From Flavobacterium haoranii (GTDB taxonomy: Bacteria > Bacteroidota > Bacteroidia > Flavobacteriales > Flavobacteriaceae), in assembly GCF_009363055.1 (NCBI RefSeq), contig NZ_CP045292.1:434001-498000 (forward strand): a stretch of DNA of 64,000 bases, written 5' to 3'. The translations under genes were made by a program, and so were the position numbers. Shown piece after piece: positions 10,996 through 20,932 of the stretch; the first letter of the stretch is position 1, and each line of letters opens with the position of its first letter. Below the pieces are notes generated by a model. It made no database searches and was not told the origin of the DNA. It worked only from the letters and a program-made list of their open reading frames with translations.

Positions 10996-12876
10996 ATGGA
11001 AGAAAAAAAGTTAGACATTAAGTCTATTGTTGGATTTGTTTTAATTTCAGGTCTTTTGGTATGGATGATGTATACAAACACTCCTACACCAGAAGAGGTA
11101 AAAGCTCAAGAAGAAAAAGCTAAAACAGAAAAAATTGAAGCGGAAGTAAATAAAACAGCTACAGTTGTAACTACAAACCCTACCGATTCATTAAGTGTAG
11201 CAAATGCTCAAAAAGAATTAGGCTCTTTTGCATATTCAGCTACTTTACCTTCAGCGAAAGATGAATTTACTGAAGTAAAGAATGATGTTTTAGCACTTAA
11301 AATTTCTAATAAAGGTGGTTTTATTACTGAAGCTACAATTTTAGGTTTCGAAAAATTTAATAAAGATTCAAAACAATTAGTTCAACTAATTAAAGACAAC
11401 AATGCTAATTTTGATCTTACTTTAAATACAAAAGATAACAGAGTTTTACATACAACTGATTTGTTTTTTGAACCTAAAGTTTCTAAAGAAGGCGAAAATC
11501 AGGTTGTAACAATGCAACTAAAAGCGGGTCCAAATCAGTTTTTAGAATATCGTTATGTTTTAAAACCAGGCGAATACATGTTAGATTTTGCAATTCGTTC
11601 TCAAGGATTAGAAGATGTGGTAAACACATCAAAGCCTTTAGATTTAGAATGGCAAATGAAAACGTATAGAAATGAGAAAAGTATTTCTTACGAAAATCGT
11701 TATACTGAAGTTAGTTTTGAGTATGAAAATGGTAAAGACGATTATTTAAATGCTCAGAAAAAATTATCAGATGCAACTGCTGAAGATGTAACTTGGATTG
11801 CTTACAAACAACATTTGTTTACAACTATTTTATTAACAAACGAAGCGTTTAAAACAGCTAGTTTTACTTCTGAAAATTTAGTTGCAAACGAAGATATCGA
11901 TACAGTTTATACTAAAAATTTTGTAACTAAATTACCTTTAGAATTCAAAAACGGAAAGTTAGATTATGAAATGAATTGGTATTACGGACCTGCTAAATAC
12001 CAAATTTTAAATAAGTATGATCGCAACTTAGATGAAGTAATGTCATTGGGTTGGGGGATATTTGGTTGGATAAATAAATTTGTCTTTATTCCTGTTTTTG
12101 GTTTCATTTCAGGTTTTATGCCTTACGGTATTGCAATTGTTTTCTTTACTATATTGGTACGTTTAATCATGTCGCCAATTACTTATAAGTCGTATTTGTC
12201 GCAGGCTAAAATGAAAATTATTCGTCCTGAAATACAAGAAATTAACGAAAAATATAAAGATAATGCAATGAAACGCCAACAAGAAACAATGGCGTTATAT
12301 AGTAAAGCAGGGGTTAATCCTATGGCTGGTTGTATTCCAGCAGTATTACAAATTCCTATTTTATACTCATTAATTTATTTCTTCCCTTCAGTATTCGATT
12401 TACGTCAAAAAAGTTTCTTATGGGCAGATGATTTATCATCTTATGATAATATTTATCAGTTACCATTTAAGATTCCTTTCTACGGAGATCACGTGAGTTT
12501 GTTCCCAATTTTAGCATCTTTAGCAATTTTCTTCTATATGAAAATGACGACTGGAGATCAACAAATGGCAGCTCCACCACAAGAAGGTATGCCAGATATG
12601 ACAAAAATGATGAAAATAATGTTATACATTTCACCATTAATGATGTTGTTTTTCTTTAACAATTATGCATCAGGAATGAGTTTGTATTACTTTATTTCAA
12701 ATTTAATTACCATCGGAATTATGTTTGTTATCAAGAATTATATTGTTGATAATGATAAGTTACATGCTAAAATTCAAGAAAATAAAACGAAACCTAAGAA
12801 AGAAGGTAAGTTTCAGAAGAAAATGCGTGAAATGATGGAGCAGGCTGAGGCTCAACAAAAAATGAATAAAAAATAA
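10996..12876 (+). CDS. yidC: Membrane protein insertase YidC/OxaI
   Basis: Inserts and folds inner-membrane proteins, alone or with SecYEG. The 626-residue protein has an N-terminal anchor (about 10-27), a linker rich in Glu and Lys, a large periplasmic beta domain (about 85-335) and the conserved five-segment insertase core from about 360. The core shows PYGIAIVFFTILVRLIMSPI with the conserved Arg, AGCIPAVLQIPILYSLIYFF, and the last segments near 555-585. A basic tail KKEGKFQKKMREMM follows. It lies between pyrG and proC and ends at a strong terminator. Confidence 0.97.
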   Translation: MEEKKLDIKSIVGFVLISGLLVWMMYTNTPTPEEVKAQEEKAKTEKIEAEVNKTATVVTTNPTDSLSVANAQKELGSFAYSATLPSAKDEFTEVKNDVLALKISNKGGFITEATILGFEKFNKDSKQLVQLIKDNNANFDLTLNTKDNRVLHTTDLFFEPKVSKEGENQVVTMQLKAGPNQFLEYRYVLKPGEYMLDFAIRSQGLEDVVNTSKPLDLEWQMKTYRNEKSISYENRYTEVSFEYENGKDDYLNAQKKLSDATAEDVTWIAYKQHLFTTILLTNEAFKTASFTSENLVANEDIDTVYTKNFVTKLPLEFKNGKLDYEMNWYYGPAKYQILNKYDRNLDEVMSLGWGIFGWINKFVFIPVFGFISGFMPYGIAIVFFTILVRLIMSPITYKSYLSQAKMKIIRPEIQEINEKYKDNAMKRQQETMALYSKAGVNPMAGCIPAVLQIPILYSLIYFFPSVFDLRQKSFLWADDLSSYDNIYQLPFKIPFYGDHVSLFPILASLAIFFYMKMTTGDQQMAAPPQEGMPDMTKMMKIMLYISPLMMLFFFNNYASGMSLYYFISNLITIGIMFVIKNYIVDNDKLHAKIQENKTKPKKEGKFQKKMREMMEQAEAQQKMNKK

Positions 12877-12890
12877 TATAAATAGTATAT

Positions 12891-12920
12891 TAGCCCTGCA
12901 AATTGCAGGGCTATTTTTTT
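12891..12920 (+). terminator. Rho-independent terminator after yidC
   Basis: The stem TAGCCCTGCA / TGCAGGGCTA (12891-12913) is followed by a T tract ending 8 nt before the proC ATG, so proC is either read through or starts from within this segment. Confidence 0.9.
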
Positions 12921-12928
12921 AAAATAAT

Positions 12929-13729
12929 ATGAAAGTACTAATCATTGGTTTTGGAAATATGGGACAAACTTATGCAAATAGCTTTGTGAGTTCTGGTTTT
13001 GTACAACCTCAAAATATTTATGTTTTAAATAGATCTGAAGTTCAGAAAAAGAAACAATTTTTGTTACCAAAAGAAAATTACTTTTTAAAACCAAGAAAAG
13101 ATATTTTTGATGTAGATATTGTTATACTTGCTGTAAAACCACAAGATTTTAATAGTTTATCTCATTCTATTGCTAGTTTTATTACAAACGTACATATTGT
13201 CTTGTCAGTAATGGCTGGAATTTCTATAGAAAGTATTCAAAGCAAATTAAGTTGTACAAAAGTTGTTCGTTCTATGCCCAATATTCCAACACAAATTGGA
13301 CAAGGTATGACCGTTTTTAGTACATCAAATGAAGTAGATAGAAAAGAACTTTTTGTAATACAAAATTTAATAAACACAACAGGAAAGTCAATTTCTGTAG
13401 AAGATGAAAATATGCTAAATGCTGCCACTGCAATTTCAGGTAGTGGTCCTGCGTATGTTTATTTTTTCATGGAAGCTATGATAAAAGCCGCCATAGATTT
13501 AGGTTTTAGTAATTCTGAAGCTGCTTTTTTGGTTAACCAAACTTTTTCTGGAGCAGTTCAGCTTCAAAATACAAGTGCACTATCGCATCAAGAATGGATT
13601 CAAAAAGTTGCCTCAAAAGGAGGAACTACTGAAGCTGCGCTAAATATTTTTAATAAAACCAATATCTTTAATAATATTAAAAATGGCATATTCGCTGCTG
13701 AAAAAAGATCTGGAGAATTAGGTAAATAA
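12929..13729 (+). CDS. proC: Pyrroline-5-carboxylate reductase
   Basis: Last step of proline synthesis: reduces pyrroline-5-carboxylate with NAD(P)H in the cytoplasm. The 266-residue protein starts with a Rossmann dinucleotide loop KVLIIGFGNMGQTYANSF. It then has DIVILAVKPQDF, VVRSMPNIP and the family signature AISGSGPAYVYFFMEAM (about residues 168-185). The C-terminal VASKGGTTEAAL segment is also characteristic. A yidC terminator lies just upstream and a terminator follows. No TAnnTTTG box is clear in the short gap. Confidence 0.97.
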   Translation: MKVLIIGFGNMGQTYANSFVSSGFVQPQNIYVLNRSEVQKKKQFLLPKENYFLKPRKDIFDVDIVILAVKPQDFNSLSHSIASFITNVHIVLSVMAGISIESIQSKLSCTKVVRSMPNIPTQIGQGMTVFSTSNEVDRKELFVIQNLINTTGKSISVEDENMLNAATAISGSGPAYVYFFMEAMIKAAIDLGFSNSEAAFLVNQTFSGAVQLQNTSALSHQEWIQKVASKGGTTEAALNIFNKTNIFNNIKNGIFAAEKRSGELGK

Positions 13730-13730
13730 A

Positions 13731-13763
13731 AAACTCTATCCAAAGATAAGGATAGAGTTTTTA
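13731..13763 (+). terminator. Terminator after proC, between convergent genes
   Basis: The stem AAACTCTATCC / GGATAGAGTTT (13731-13760) has A's on one side and T's on the other, so it could serve proC. The FAS1 gene ends 47 nt further on and converges on it. Confidence 0.8.
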
Positions 13764-13806
13764 CAGCAATTTTTATTAAATAATATAGGTTAGGGTTTCT
13801 TTTTAT

Positions 13807-14775
13807 TTAGTTTATAAGTGGTAATATTACTTTGTCAATTACATGAATTACACCATTTGCACATTGAACATCAGTTGCTACAATATTACTCATTCTATCA
13901 TTTGCATCAGTAATTTTAGCACCTCCAGTAGTTGTAATTGTAAAATCTTGACCTTGAAAAGTAGTAACAGTCATGTTGTTACTCAAATCACTTGAAAGAA
14001 CATTAGCCCCTGCAACTACATGATATTTCAAAGTATTTTCTAAAGTCGCTTGGTTAATGTCGTCTAAAGATGTTGCATTTAATTCGGTTAATAAATCACC
14101 AAATGCATTATTGGTTGGAGCAAAAACGGTAAAAGGAGAATTAGCTGATCCTGATAATATTCCCACAAAATCAGGTTGATCATTTCTCGTCAAAGCTGCT
14201 ACTAATGTTGTAAAATTTGAATTAGCAAGAGCGTGGGTTACTATTGTAGGTAATCCTATTACTGCATTTACTTCATGTATTACACCGTTGTCCGCCACAA
14301 TATCTGGAGTTGTCACAGTAGCAACTCCATTAAGCATAACATTAGACGAAACATTAACGTACATACTTAAAGTATTAGTTGCCGATGCAGATCCTTTGCC
14401 TAATGTTTTTACATAACCTGTAGTTAAGTTTGAAGATAAATTTGTTCCTAAAACTACATGGTTTAAAAGAACTTCACGCAAAACAGCAACTGGAACATCA
14501 TCTAAAGAATTAAATCCGTTTGCTGTTAAAAAGTTTGAGAATGCAGTGTTTGTTGGAGCAAATACAGTAAATGAACCTTCACCATCTAAAGTGGTTACTA
14601 AATCAGCTTTTTCTAACGCACTTACCAAAGTTGTAAATTGTGGAGCTCTTGAAGCTATAGCAGCAATGCTGTTGTTTTCTGGCATGTTATTTGAATCATC
14701 ATCAGAACATGACAACATTGTTAATGGAAATGCTACCCATAACATTAATTTCATTAATTTTGCAGTGTTTTTCAT
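13807..14775 (-). CDS. Lipoprotein with two fasciclin (FAS1) domains
   Basis: The 322-residue protein has a lipoprotein signal, lipobox TMLSC with Cys 23, followed by an Asp/Asn-rich linker. Two FAS1 domains follow, about 45-175 and 180-320. The repeated signatures are GSFTVFAPTNTAFSNFL and SPFTVFAPTNNAFGDLL, plus NGVIHEVNAVIG and NGVIHVIDKVILP. FAS1 domains mediate adhesion or matrix interactions, and in Bacteroidetes such proteins are common at the cell surface. The gene converges on proC and is divergent from the YwqK-like gene. Substrate or partner is unknown. Confidence 0.92.
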   Translation of the reverse strand: MKNTAKLMKLMLWVAFPLTMLSCSDDDSNNMPENNSIAAIASRAPQFTTLVSALEKADLVTTLDGEGSFTVFAPTNTAFSNFLTANGFNSLDDVPVAVLREVLLNHVVLGTNLSSNLTTGYVKTLGKGSASATNTLSMYVNVSSNVMLNGVATVTTPDIVADNGVIHEVNAVIGLPTIVTHALANSNFTTLVAALTRNDQPDFVGILSGSANSPFTVFAPTNNAFGDLLTELNATSLDDINQATLENTLKYHVVAGANVLSSDLSNNMTVTTFQGQDFTITTTGGAKITDANDRMSNIVATDVQCANGVIHVIDKVILPLIN

Positions 14776-14798
14776 AGTGTTTGTTTTTTTTGTTTAAA

Positions 14799-14806
14799 CA
14801 AATTTA
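14799..14806 (-). promoter_or_regulatory. Candidate -7 box for FAS1 gene
   Basis: On the minus strand TAAATTTG lies 23 nt before the ATG (14775). A T-rich run lies further upstream, but no TTTG is at the ideal spacing. Confidence 0.4.
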
Positions 14807-14915
14807 TGAAATCGTTAAACAAAAAAAAATATTGTGTCAAATTTTAACTTAGCAACAAGTTTTGTTTAATATCATATGTTTCAAATATTTAATTTTAATA
14901 AAAATACTTTAACAA

Positions 14916-15653
14916 ATGTTAAATAATATTAATAGACTGCTCACTTTTGTATTAGTTTTAATGGCATTTTTATTAAATGCTCAAGAAAATCAAATGGATA
15001 GTTCTGGAAAACGTCACGGACTTTGGAAAGGCTATCATGAAAAAACAAAAAAGTTACGTTACGAAGGAAATTTTGATCATGGTAAAGAATTAGGTGTTTT
15101 TAAGTATTATGCTGATAATAAAGAAAATACTTTAATGGCAACTCGCGATTTTTCTCAAGGAGATGGTAGTTGTTATACAGTTTTTTATGATACTAAGAAG
15201 TTTAAAGTAAGTGAAGGTAATTTGGTAAACAAAAAACCTGAAGGTTTGTGGAAATATTATCATTTTGAAAGTGATAAAATAATGAACTTAGAGAATTACA
15301 AAAATGGTAAACTTAACGGTGAGAAAAATGTATATTATAAGAATGGTCAAATTGCTGAAAAATCTTTTTATAAAGCAGGTTCTTTAGAAGGAAAATATAT
15401 TAAATATGCCGAAAATGGAAATTTAATTGAAGAGTCAAATTTTGTAAATGGAAATTTAAATGGTAAAGTGGCTTATTATGATGGTGAAGGTAATGTTTTA
15501 GTTAAAGGAGAATATAAAAACAATAAAAAATCAGGAACTTGGGAAACTTACGAAAATGGTAAGTTAGTTAAGAAAGAGAGTGCTAAGAAGTTTTCTGGTA
15601 AAAATTTTAAAATGGACAACCCCAAAGAGGTAGAAAATAAGGAGAAAAAATAA
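14916..15653 (+). CDS. Exported MORN-repeat protein, YwqK-like
   Basis: The 245-residue protein has a signal peptide (cleavage near LLNAQ, residue 23) and then MORN-type repeats: GKRHGLWKGYHEKTKKLRYEG, KNGKLNGEKNVYYKNGQIAE, VNGNLNGKVAYYDGEGN and NNKKSGTWETYENGKLVK. Such proteins are often labelled toxin-antitoxin YwqK antitoxin, but no toxin gene is next to it. The neighbour is mnmA, whose ATG directly abuts this stop codon, so they are cotranscribed. It is probably a periplasmic or surface protein of unknown role. Confidence 0.85.
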   Translation: MLNNINRLLTFVLVLMAFLLNAQENQMDSSGKRHGLWKGYHEKTKKLRYEGNFDHGKELGVFKYYADNKENTLMATRDFSQGDGSCYTVFYDTKKFKVSEGNLVNKKPEGLWKYYHFESDKIMNLENYKNGKLNGEKNVYYKNGQIAEKSFYKAGSLEGKYIKYAENGNLIEESNFVNGNLNGKVAYYDGEGNVLVKGEYKNNKKSGTWETYENGKLVKKESAKKFSGKNFKMDNPKEVENKEKK

Positions 15654-16841
15654 ATGAAGAGAGTAGTAGTAGGGCTTTCGGGTGGAGTAGATTCTAGTGT
15701 TGCCGCTTATCTTTTAAAAGAGCAAGGTTACGAAGTAATAGGTCTTTTTATGAAGAATTGGCACGATGATTCTGTGACTATTTCAAACGAATGTCCGTGG
15801 CTAGAAGACAGTAATGATGCATTATTAGTAGCCGAAAAATTAGGAATTCCTTTTCAAACTGTAGATTTATCGGAACAATATAAAGAACGTATAGTAGATT
15901 ATATGTTCAATGAATATGAAAAAGGTCGAACACCTAATCCCGATGTTTTATGTAACAGAGAGATTAAGTTCGATGTTTTCATGAAAATTGCCTTGTCTCT
16001 TGGCGCCGATTATGTTGCAACTGGACATTATTGCCGTAAAGGAACAATTGAAAAAGAGGGCAAAGAAATTTATCAACTATTAGCGGGTATCGATGGTAAT
16101 AAAGACCAATCGTATTTTTTATGCCAATTATCGCAAGAACAATTATCGAAAGCTTTATTTCCAATTGGCGAATTAACAAAACCAGAAGTTAGAGAAATTG
16201 CTTCTAAATTAGATTTAATAACTGCAGATAAGAAAGATTCTCAAGGTCTATGTTTTATTGGAAAAGTAAGATTGCCTGAATTTTTACAACAAAAATTACA
16301 ACCAAAAGAAGGAAATATTGTTGAAATTTCTTCAGAAGAACCAGTTTATCTTCAAGAAGTTCCTGCATTTGAAACCAAACAACAAGAATTAGCTTTTTTA
16401 GCAGCAAATATTGATTATTCAGATGTTAAATCTAAAGTTTTAGGAAAACATCAAGGTGCGCATTATTTTACTAAAGGTCAACGTAAAGGTTTAAATGTAG
16501 GTGGAACCAAAGAAGGTTTATATGTTATTGAAACTGATGTTGAGAAAAATGTTATTTACACAGGTCAAGGAAGTAATCATCCAGGTTTGTTTAAAAAAGC
16601 ATTATTTGTAAAACCAGAAGAAGTACATTGGGTTCGAGAAGATTTGCGTTTACAACCAAATGAAACTCTAGAGGTACAAGCTAGAATTCGATACAGACAG
16701 CCTTTACAAAAAGCGACTTTGTACCAATATGAAAACGGTTTATATGTTGAATTTGAGGAACCACAATCTGCTATAACTGAAGGACAATTTGTTTCTTGGC
16801 ATGTAAACGATGAGATTTTAGGAAGTGGTGTAATATCATAA
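15654..16841 (+). CDS. mnmA: tRNA-uridine 2-sulfurtransferase MnmA
   Basis: Thiolates U34 of Lys, Glu and Gln tRNAs using ATP and a relay sulfur. The 395-residue protein has the ATP-pyrophosphatase loop [17 protein letters not shown], the catalytic Cys in [12 protein letters not shown] (near 103) and the second Cys in [10 protein letters not shown] (near 202). It is longer than E. coli MnmA by a short insertion around residues 225-255. An AAGGAG sequence lies 9 nt before the ATG, but it is coding sequence of the preceding gene, so it may be chance in a lineage that rarely uses SD sites. Confidence 0.97.
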   Translation: MKRVVVGLSGGVDSSVAAYLLKEQGYEVIGLFMKNWHDDSVTISNECPWLEDSNDALLVAEKLGIPFQTVDLSEQYKERIVDYMFNEYEKGRTPNPDVLCNREIKFDVFMKIALSLGADYVATGHYCRKGTIEKEGKEIYQLLAGIDGNKDQSYFLCQLSQEQLSKALFPIGELTKPEVREIASKLDLITADKKDSQGLCFIGKVRLPEFLQQKLQPKEGNIVEISSEEPVYLQEVPAFETKQQELAFLAANIDYSDVKSKVLGKHQGAHYFTKGQRKGLNVGGTKEGLYVIETDVEKNVIYTGQGSNHPGLFKKALFVKPEEVHWVREDLRLQPNETLEVQARIRYRQPLQKATLYQYENGLYVEFEEPQSAITEGQFVSWHVNDEILGSGVIS

Positions 16842-16844
16842 ATA

Positions 16845-17780
16845 ATGAATTTTTTATATATAATTGGAGGTTTAGTTTTATTAGTAGCAGGCGGAAACTG
16901 GCTTTTAAAATCGTCAGTTGGTTTATCTCAAAAATTAAACATTTCTAAAATTATTGTCGGGTTAACCGTAGTTTCTTTTGCAACTTCAGCACCAGAAATG
17001 ATTGTAAGTGTCAAAGCTGCTTTAGATGGTTTTCCAGATATTGCTGTTGGAAATGTAGTAGGTTCAAATATTGGTAATGTAGGTTTGGTTTTAGGAATTG
17101 TGTTGCTAATTAATTCGATGCAAGTGGAAAGTAATTTTTATAGAACCGATTGGCCTATGAAAATGTTAGCTTCATTACTACTTTTTTTCTTTTTAGCATT
17201 TGATGGAGTCTTAAGTAGAAGCGAAGGTATATTTTTTGTTGTTTTATTAGTTGCTTTTATATTGTATTTAATAAAGCAGAACAAAACAGTTACACTTGAA
17301 AATGATAATCAAGAAGAGGAAAACATGTCTTATCTTAAGATATTTTTATTGCTTTTTGTTGGTGGATTTTCACTTTGGTTAGGTTCAGAATTACTAGTTG
17401 ATGGTTCAGTTAGTTTAGCTGAAAAAATAGGAGTAAGTAAAAGAGTTATTGCCATTACTGTAGTTTCAATCGGTACAAGTATTCCAGAGTTGGCTTCTTC
17501 AGTTATTGCAGCATTAAAAAATGAAAATGATATTTCTATAGGTAATATTATAGGTTCCAATATTTTCAATATTCTGAGTGTTTTAGGTTTTACAGCTATT
17601 ATAAAACCAATTGAAAATGTTGATTATCAAATTCTTCATTTTGATATTTATTGGTTGTTAGGCTTTGCATTTATATTGTTGCCAATGGTTTTTTTACATA
17701 AGCGAAATAATTTAGCATTTAAAGAAGGAGTTTTATTGGTTTTAGCTTATGCAGTTTTTATTTATCTCACGATAAAATAA
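16845..17780 (+). CDS. Calcium/sodium antiporter, CaCA family
   Basis: Integral inner-membrane exchanger of the YrbG type, 311 residues and about ten membrane segments. The two alpha repeats are inverted copies: SFATSAPEMIVS followed by GNVVGSNIGNVGLV, and SIGTSIPELASS followed by GNIIGSNIFNILSVLG. The acidic and serine residues of these repeats form the ion site in the family. The gene follows mnmA after 3 nt. The actual cation is not determinable from sequence. Confidence 0.92.
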   Translation: MNFLYIIGGLVLLVAGGNWLLKSSVGLSQKLNISKIIVGLTVVSFATSAPEMIVSVKAALDGFPDIAVGNVVGSNIGNVGLVLGIVLLINSMQVESNFYRTDWPMKMLASLLLFFFLAFDGVLSRSEGIFFVVLLVAFILYLIKQNKTVTLENDNQEEENMSYLKIFLLLFVGGFSLWLGSELLVDGSVSLAEKIGVSKRVIAITVVSIGTSIPELASSVIAALKNENDISIGNIIGSNIFNILSVLGFTAIIKPIENVDYQILHFDIYWLLGFAFILLPMVFLHKRNNLAFKEGVLLVLAYAVFIYLTIK

Positions 17781-17819
17781 TTTTGTATTTTTATGACCAT
17801 AAAAATTAACCATTTAAAC

Positions 17820-19463
17820 ATGAAAAAATCTTTACTAGTTCTGTTTTTTGCATTTCTTTCGTTAAATATTTTTTCTCAAGAAGATGCTTGGGTTTATTTC
17901 ACAGATAAACCCGATGCTGCGTATTATTTGAGTAATCCTTTAGAAATACTATCGCAAAGAGCTCTTGATAGAAGGTCAAATCAAGGAATATCTTTAGAAA
18001 ATTCAGATGTCCCAATTGCTCAAAATTATATCGACCAAGTAACAGCTTCAACTGGAATAACAGTTATGGCTAAATCAAAATGGTTAAATGCTTTACATGT
18101 TAGAGGTTCTCAAGCAAATATTCAAGCACTAACAGCTTTTGGTTTTGTTTCACAAGTAAAGTTTGCGAGGCATTCTTTAAATACAAGAATTTCAAATCCA
18201 AATGAAAATATTGTAAACGAGACCAGTAAAATTGGTCAAACAAAAGATAAATTTGAGATAGCAGTAAATTACAATTACGGAGGTTCTTCAAATCAAGTGC
18301 AAATGTTAAACACACATTTGTTGCACCAACAAAACTTTACGGGGCAAGGAAAAATTATTGCCATTCTTGATGCTGGTTTTCCAGGAGTAAATACACAAAC
18401 GCCATTTCAAAGACTAAGAGATAATAATTTAATTTTAGGAGGATATAATTTTCCTGATCGAAATAATAATTTTTACACACGTAATCAGCATGGAACTATG
18501 GTGTTATCTACTATGGGAGGCTATGTTGATAACCAATTAGTAGGAACAGCACCAGATGCACAATATTATTTGTTTATTACAGAAGATACTGATTATCCTA
18601 GTTATACAGGTTCCGAAAATCCTGTTGAAGAATCGTATTGGGTAGAAGCTTTAGAAATGGCAGATAGTTTGGGTGTTGATGTTGTAAATTCTTCTTTAGG
18701 TTATGGCGCTTACGACGATGCAGGTTATAGTTATACATATGCTATGCGAGATGGTCAAGTAGGTTTTGCTTCGAGAGGAGCTGGTATTGCGATGCAAAAA
18801 GGAATTGTTTGTGTAGTGAGTGCTGGTAATGAAGGAAATAGTTCATCAGGAGAATATCATATTGGTATTCCTGCCGATGCAAGTAATATTTTAACAGTTG
18901 GTTCTGTAACAAGTACTGAAGCTTATTCTTCGTTTAGTTCAATTGGACCTTCAGCAGATGGTAGGGTAAAACCTGATGTAGCGGCACGCGGAAGTAATGC
19001 AACCTTAAGTAATTCTTCAGGAACTATAATTACAGCTAGTGGTACTTCTTTTTCGAGTCCAATTTTAGCTGGTTCAGTTGCAAGTTTTTGGTCGGCGTTA
19101 CCAAATTTAACTGCAGCTCAAGTTATCGATTTTGTTAAACAATCTGCAGATCAATTTACGGCACCAGATATTTATAAAGGTTATGGTGTTCCCGATTTTC
19201 AATTAGCATTAACTTTAACAACTGAAAATTTTACAAATAATGCTGATGTGAAAATTTATCCAAATCCTTTTACAAATGTTTTAACTATATATTTGTCAAA
19301 CAATAATGTTGAAGATTTTTCAATTTACAACCAGTTGGGTCAAAAAATTTTTTCAACAAAAATCTCATCTCAAAATAATTCTATCGATTTAAGTAATTTA
19401 AATTCAGGAGTATATTTTTATGAAGTTGCAAACCAAGTAAAAGGAAAATTAATTAAAAAATAA
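17820..19463 (+). CDS. S8 subtilisin-family protease with T9SS sorting tail
   Basis: Start chosen at the ATG at 17820, which gives the signal peptide MKKSLLVLFFAFLSLNIFSQ. A start 27 nt upstream adds nine residues that weaken it. The 547-residue protease has a propeptide-like region to about 140 and the catalytic triad Asp 184 (AILDAGFPG), His 224 (NQHGTMVLST) and Ser 410 (GTSFSSP), with the oxyanion Asn 336 in SAGNEG. The last 75 residues (KIYPNPFTN ... SGVYFYEVANQ) are a type A sorting domain, so it should leave the cell by the type IX system. Its stop overlaps the next ATG by one base. Confidence 0.93.
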   Translation: MKKSLLVLFFAFLSLNIFSQEDAWVYFTDKPDAAYYLSNPLEILSQRALDRRSNQGISLENSDVPIAQNYIDQVTASTGITVMAKSKWLNALHVRGSQANIQALTAFGFVSQVKFARHSLNTRISNPNENIVNETSKIGQTKDKFEIAVNYNYGGSSNQVQMLNTHLLHQQNFTGQGKIIAILDAGFPGVNTQTPFQRLRDNNLILGGYNFPDRNNNFYTRNQHGTMVLSTMGGYVDNQLVGTAPDAQYYLFITEDTDYPSYTGSENPVEESYWVEALEMADSLGVDVVNSSLGYGAYDDAGYSYTYAMRDGQVGFASRGAGIAMQKGIVCVVSAGNEGNSSSGEYHIGIPADASNILTVGSVTSTEAYSSFSSIGPSADGRVKPDVAARGSNATLSNSSGTIITASGTSFSSPILAGSVASFWSALPNLTAAQVIDFVKQSADQFTAPDIYKGYGVPDFQLALTLTTENFTNNADVKIYPNPFTNVLTIYLSNNNVEDFSIYNQLGQKIFSTKISSQNNSIDLSNLNSGVYFYEVANQVKGKLIKK

Positions 19464-20407
19464 TGAATAGGATTACCCAGCTTTTTAATATTAAATATCC
19501 CATAATTCAAGGTGGGATGATTTGGAATAGTGGATATAAATTGGCAAGTGCAGTTAGTAATGCTGGTGGTTTAGGATTAATTGGTGCGGGTTCTATGTAT
19601 CCAGATGTTTTAAGAGAGCATATTCAAAAATGTAAAAAAGCTACTGATAAGCCTTTTGGTGTAAATGTTCCTATGTTGTATCCTAACATCGAGGAAATTA
19701 TGCAAATAATAAAAGAAGAAGGAGTTAAAGTAGTCTTTACTTCTGCAGGAAATCCTAAAACATGGACACCATTTTTAAAAGAAAATGGCATAACTGTTGT
19801 ACATGTTGTTAGTAGTACAAAATTTGCATTAAAAGCTCAAGAAGCTGGCGTAGATGCTATAGTTGCTGAAGGTTTTGAAGCAGGCGGACATAATGGTAGA
19901 GATGAGACTACAACTTTAACTTTAATACCAATGGTTAAAGAGCAAGTTAGTATTCCTTTAATTGCTGCTGGAGGTATTGCTACAGGAAGAGGAATGTTGG
20001 CAGCGATGACTTTAGGTGCAGATGGAGTTCAAATGGGAAGTCGTTTTGCAGCCTCAACAGAATCAAGCGCTCACGATGAATTTAAAAGAACCATTGTGGA
20101 AACTAATGAAGGTGATACTATGTTGACATTGAAAGAATTGGCGCCTGTTCGTTTAATAAAAAATAAATTTTTTAATGACCTTCAAGAACTGTATACGCAA
20201 TGTCCAACTCCTGAGGATTTAAAAAATCTGTTAGGAAGAGCAAGAGCGAAACGAGGAATGTTTGAGGGTGATTTAATTGAAGGTGAATTAGAAATAGGAC
20301 AAATAGCTGGAGTAATCCACGATATTTTGCCCGTACAAACAATTATTGAAAATGTAATTTCTGAATTTGAAATTGCAAAAAAAGAAGTATCAACATTTGA
20401 TTTTTAA
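19463..20407 (+). CDS. NAD(P)H-dependent flavin oxidoreductase (NMO/FabK family)
   Basis: A 314-residue cytosolic FMN enzyme with the nitronate monooxygenase fold. It shows YPIIQGGMIWNSGYKLASAVS, FGVNVPMLYP, the FMN loop VAEGFEAGGHNGRDETTT with the conserved His, and LIAAGGIATGRGML plus GADGVQMGSRFAAS for phosphate binding. The family includes nitronate monooxygenases and the enoyl-ACP reductase FabK, and these cannot be separated confidently by eye. Its ATG overlaps the stop of the subtilase (TAATG), which implies translational coupling. Confidence 0.88.
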   Translation: MNRITQLFNIKYPIIQGGMIWNSGYKLASAVSNAGGLGLIGAGSMYPDVLREHIQKCKKATDKPFGVNVPMLYPNIEEIMQIIKEEGVKVVFTSAGNPKTWTPFLKENGITVVHVVSSTKFALKAQEAGVDAIVAEGFEAGGHNGRDETTTLTLIPMVKEQVSIPLIAAGGIATGRGMLAAMTLGADGVQMGSRFAASTESSAHDEFKRTIVETNEGDTMLTLKELAPVRLIKNKFFNDLQELYTQCPTPEDLKNLLGRARAKRGMFEGDLIEGELEIGQIAGVIHDILPVQTIIENVISEFEIAKKEVSTFDF

Positions 20408-20415
20408 GATATAAA

Positions 20416-20829
20416 ATGAAGTTTTTCCGATTATTAATTGCCTTATTTATGTTGTCATCGACAACTTTTTATGCGCAGCAATTTAAGTTTAAAACCACAT
20501 CATTAACTGTTTTAGAACGTGGTGGCCGTAATAATGAATGGGGTAAATGGTCTGAGCCTTTAGATACTCAATTATACATAGTATTAGATTTTGATAAAAG
20601 TAAAATCATTGTTTATTCGCGAGAAATTCAGCATTATAGAATTTTAGAGAATTTGCCAAAAGAAGTTACGAATGTTGATGAAATTAATTCGTACTTATGT
20701 AAAAACCAGTTTGGTGAAGCGGCTAAGGTGTCTTTTTTAGTTAGAAAAGATCAAAGCAACAAAACACAAATGTATATTTATTTTACTGATATTGTTTTTT
20801 GTTATGATATAACAGAAGTAACAGAATAA
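20416..20829 (+). CDS. Small exported protein of unknown function
   Basis: The 137-residue protein starts MKFFRLLIALFMLSSTTFYAQ, a signal peptide with cleavage after AQ. The mature part begins QFKFKTTSLTVLERGG and contains short beta-prone segments with no recognised domain. It lies 8 nt after the flavin oxidoreductase and probably shares its transcript. I do not recognise the family. Confidence 0.8.
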   Translation: MKFFRLLIALFMLSSTTFYAQQFKFKTTSLTVLERGGRNNEWGKWSEPLDTQLYIVLDFDKSKIIVYSREIQHYRILENLPKEVTNVDEINSYLCKNQFGEAAKVSFLVRKDQSNKTQMYIYFTDIVFCYDITEVTE

Positions 20830-20865
20830 TAAAGTTAAAAGTTATAATAAAGAAGCATAATGAGG

Positions 20866-20873
20866 TAAATTTG
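20866..20873 (+). promoter_or_regulatory. Candidate -7 box for PafA-like phosphatase
   Basis: TAAATTTG lies 59 nt before the ATG at 20933 in a 103-nt gap. A small dyad GAAGT...ACTTC follows it (about 20890-20912). Confidence 0.4.
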
Positions 20874-20932
20874 TAATTTCTTAATAATAGAAGTTCAAAA
20901 TTTATGACTTCTTACAAAAGTAACACAACATC

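Noticed and set aside
14916..15653. Toxin-antitoxin reading of the YwqK-like gene
   Set aside because: The protein has a signal peptide and MORN repeats, no toxin gene is adjacent, and it is paired with mnmA. The antitoxin label is an annotation habit.
15636..15656. Shine-Dalgarno site for mnmA (AAGGAG)
   Set aside because: It lies in the coding tail of the preceding gene as lysine and glutamate codons; SD usage is rare in this lineage.
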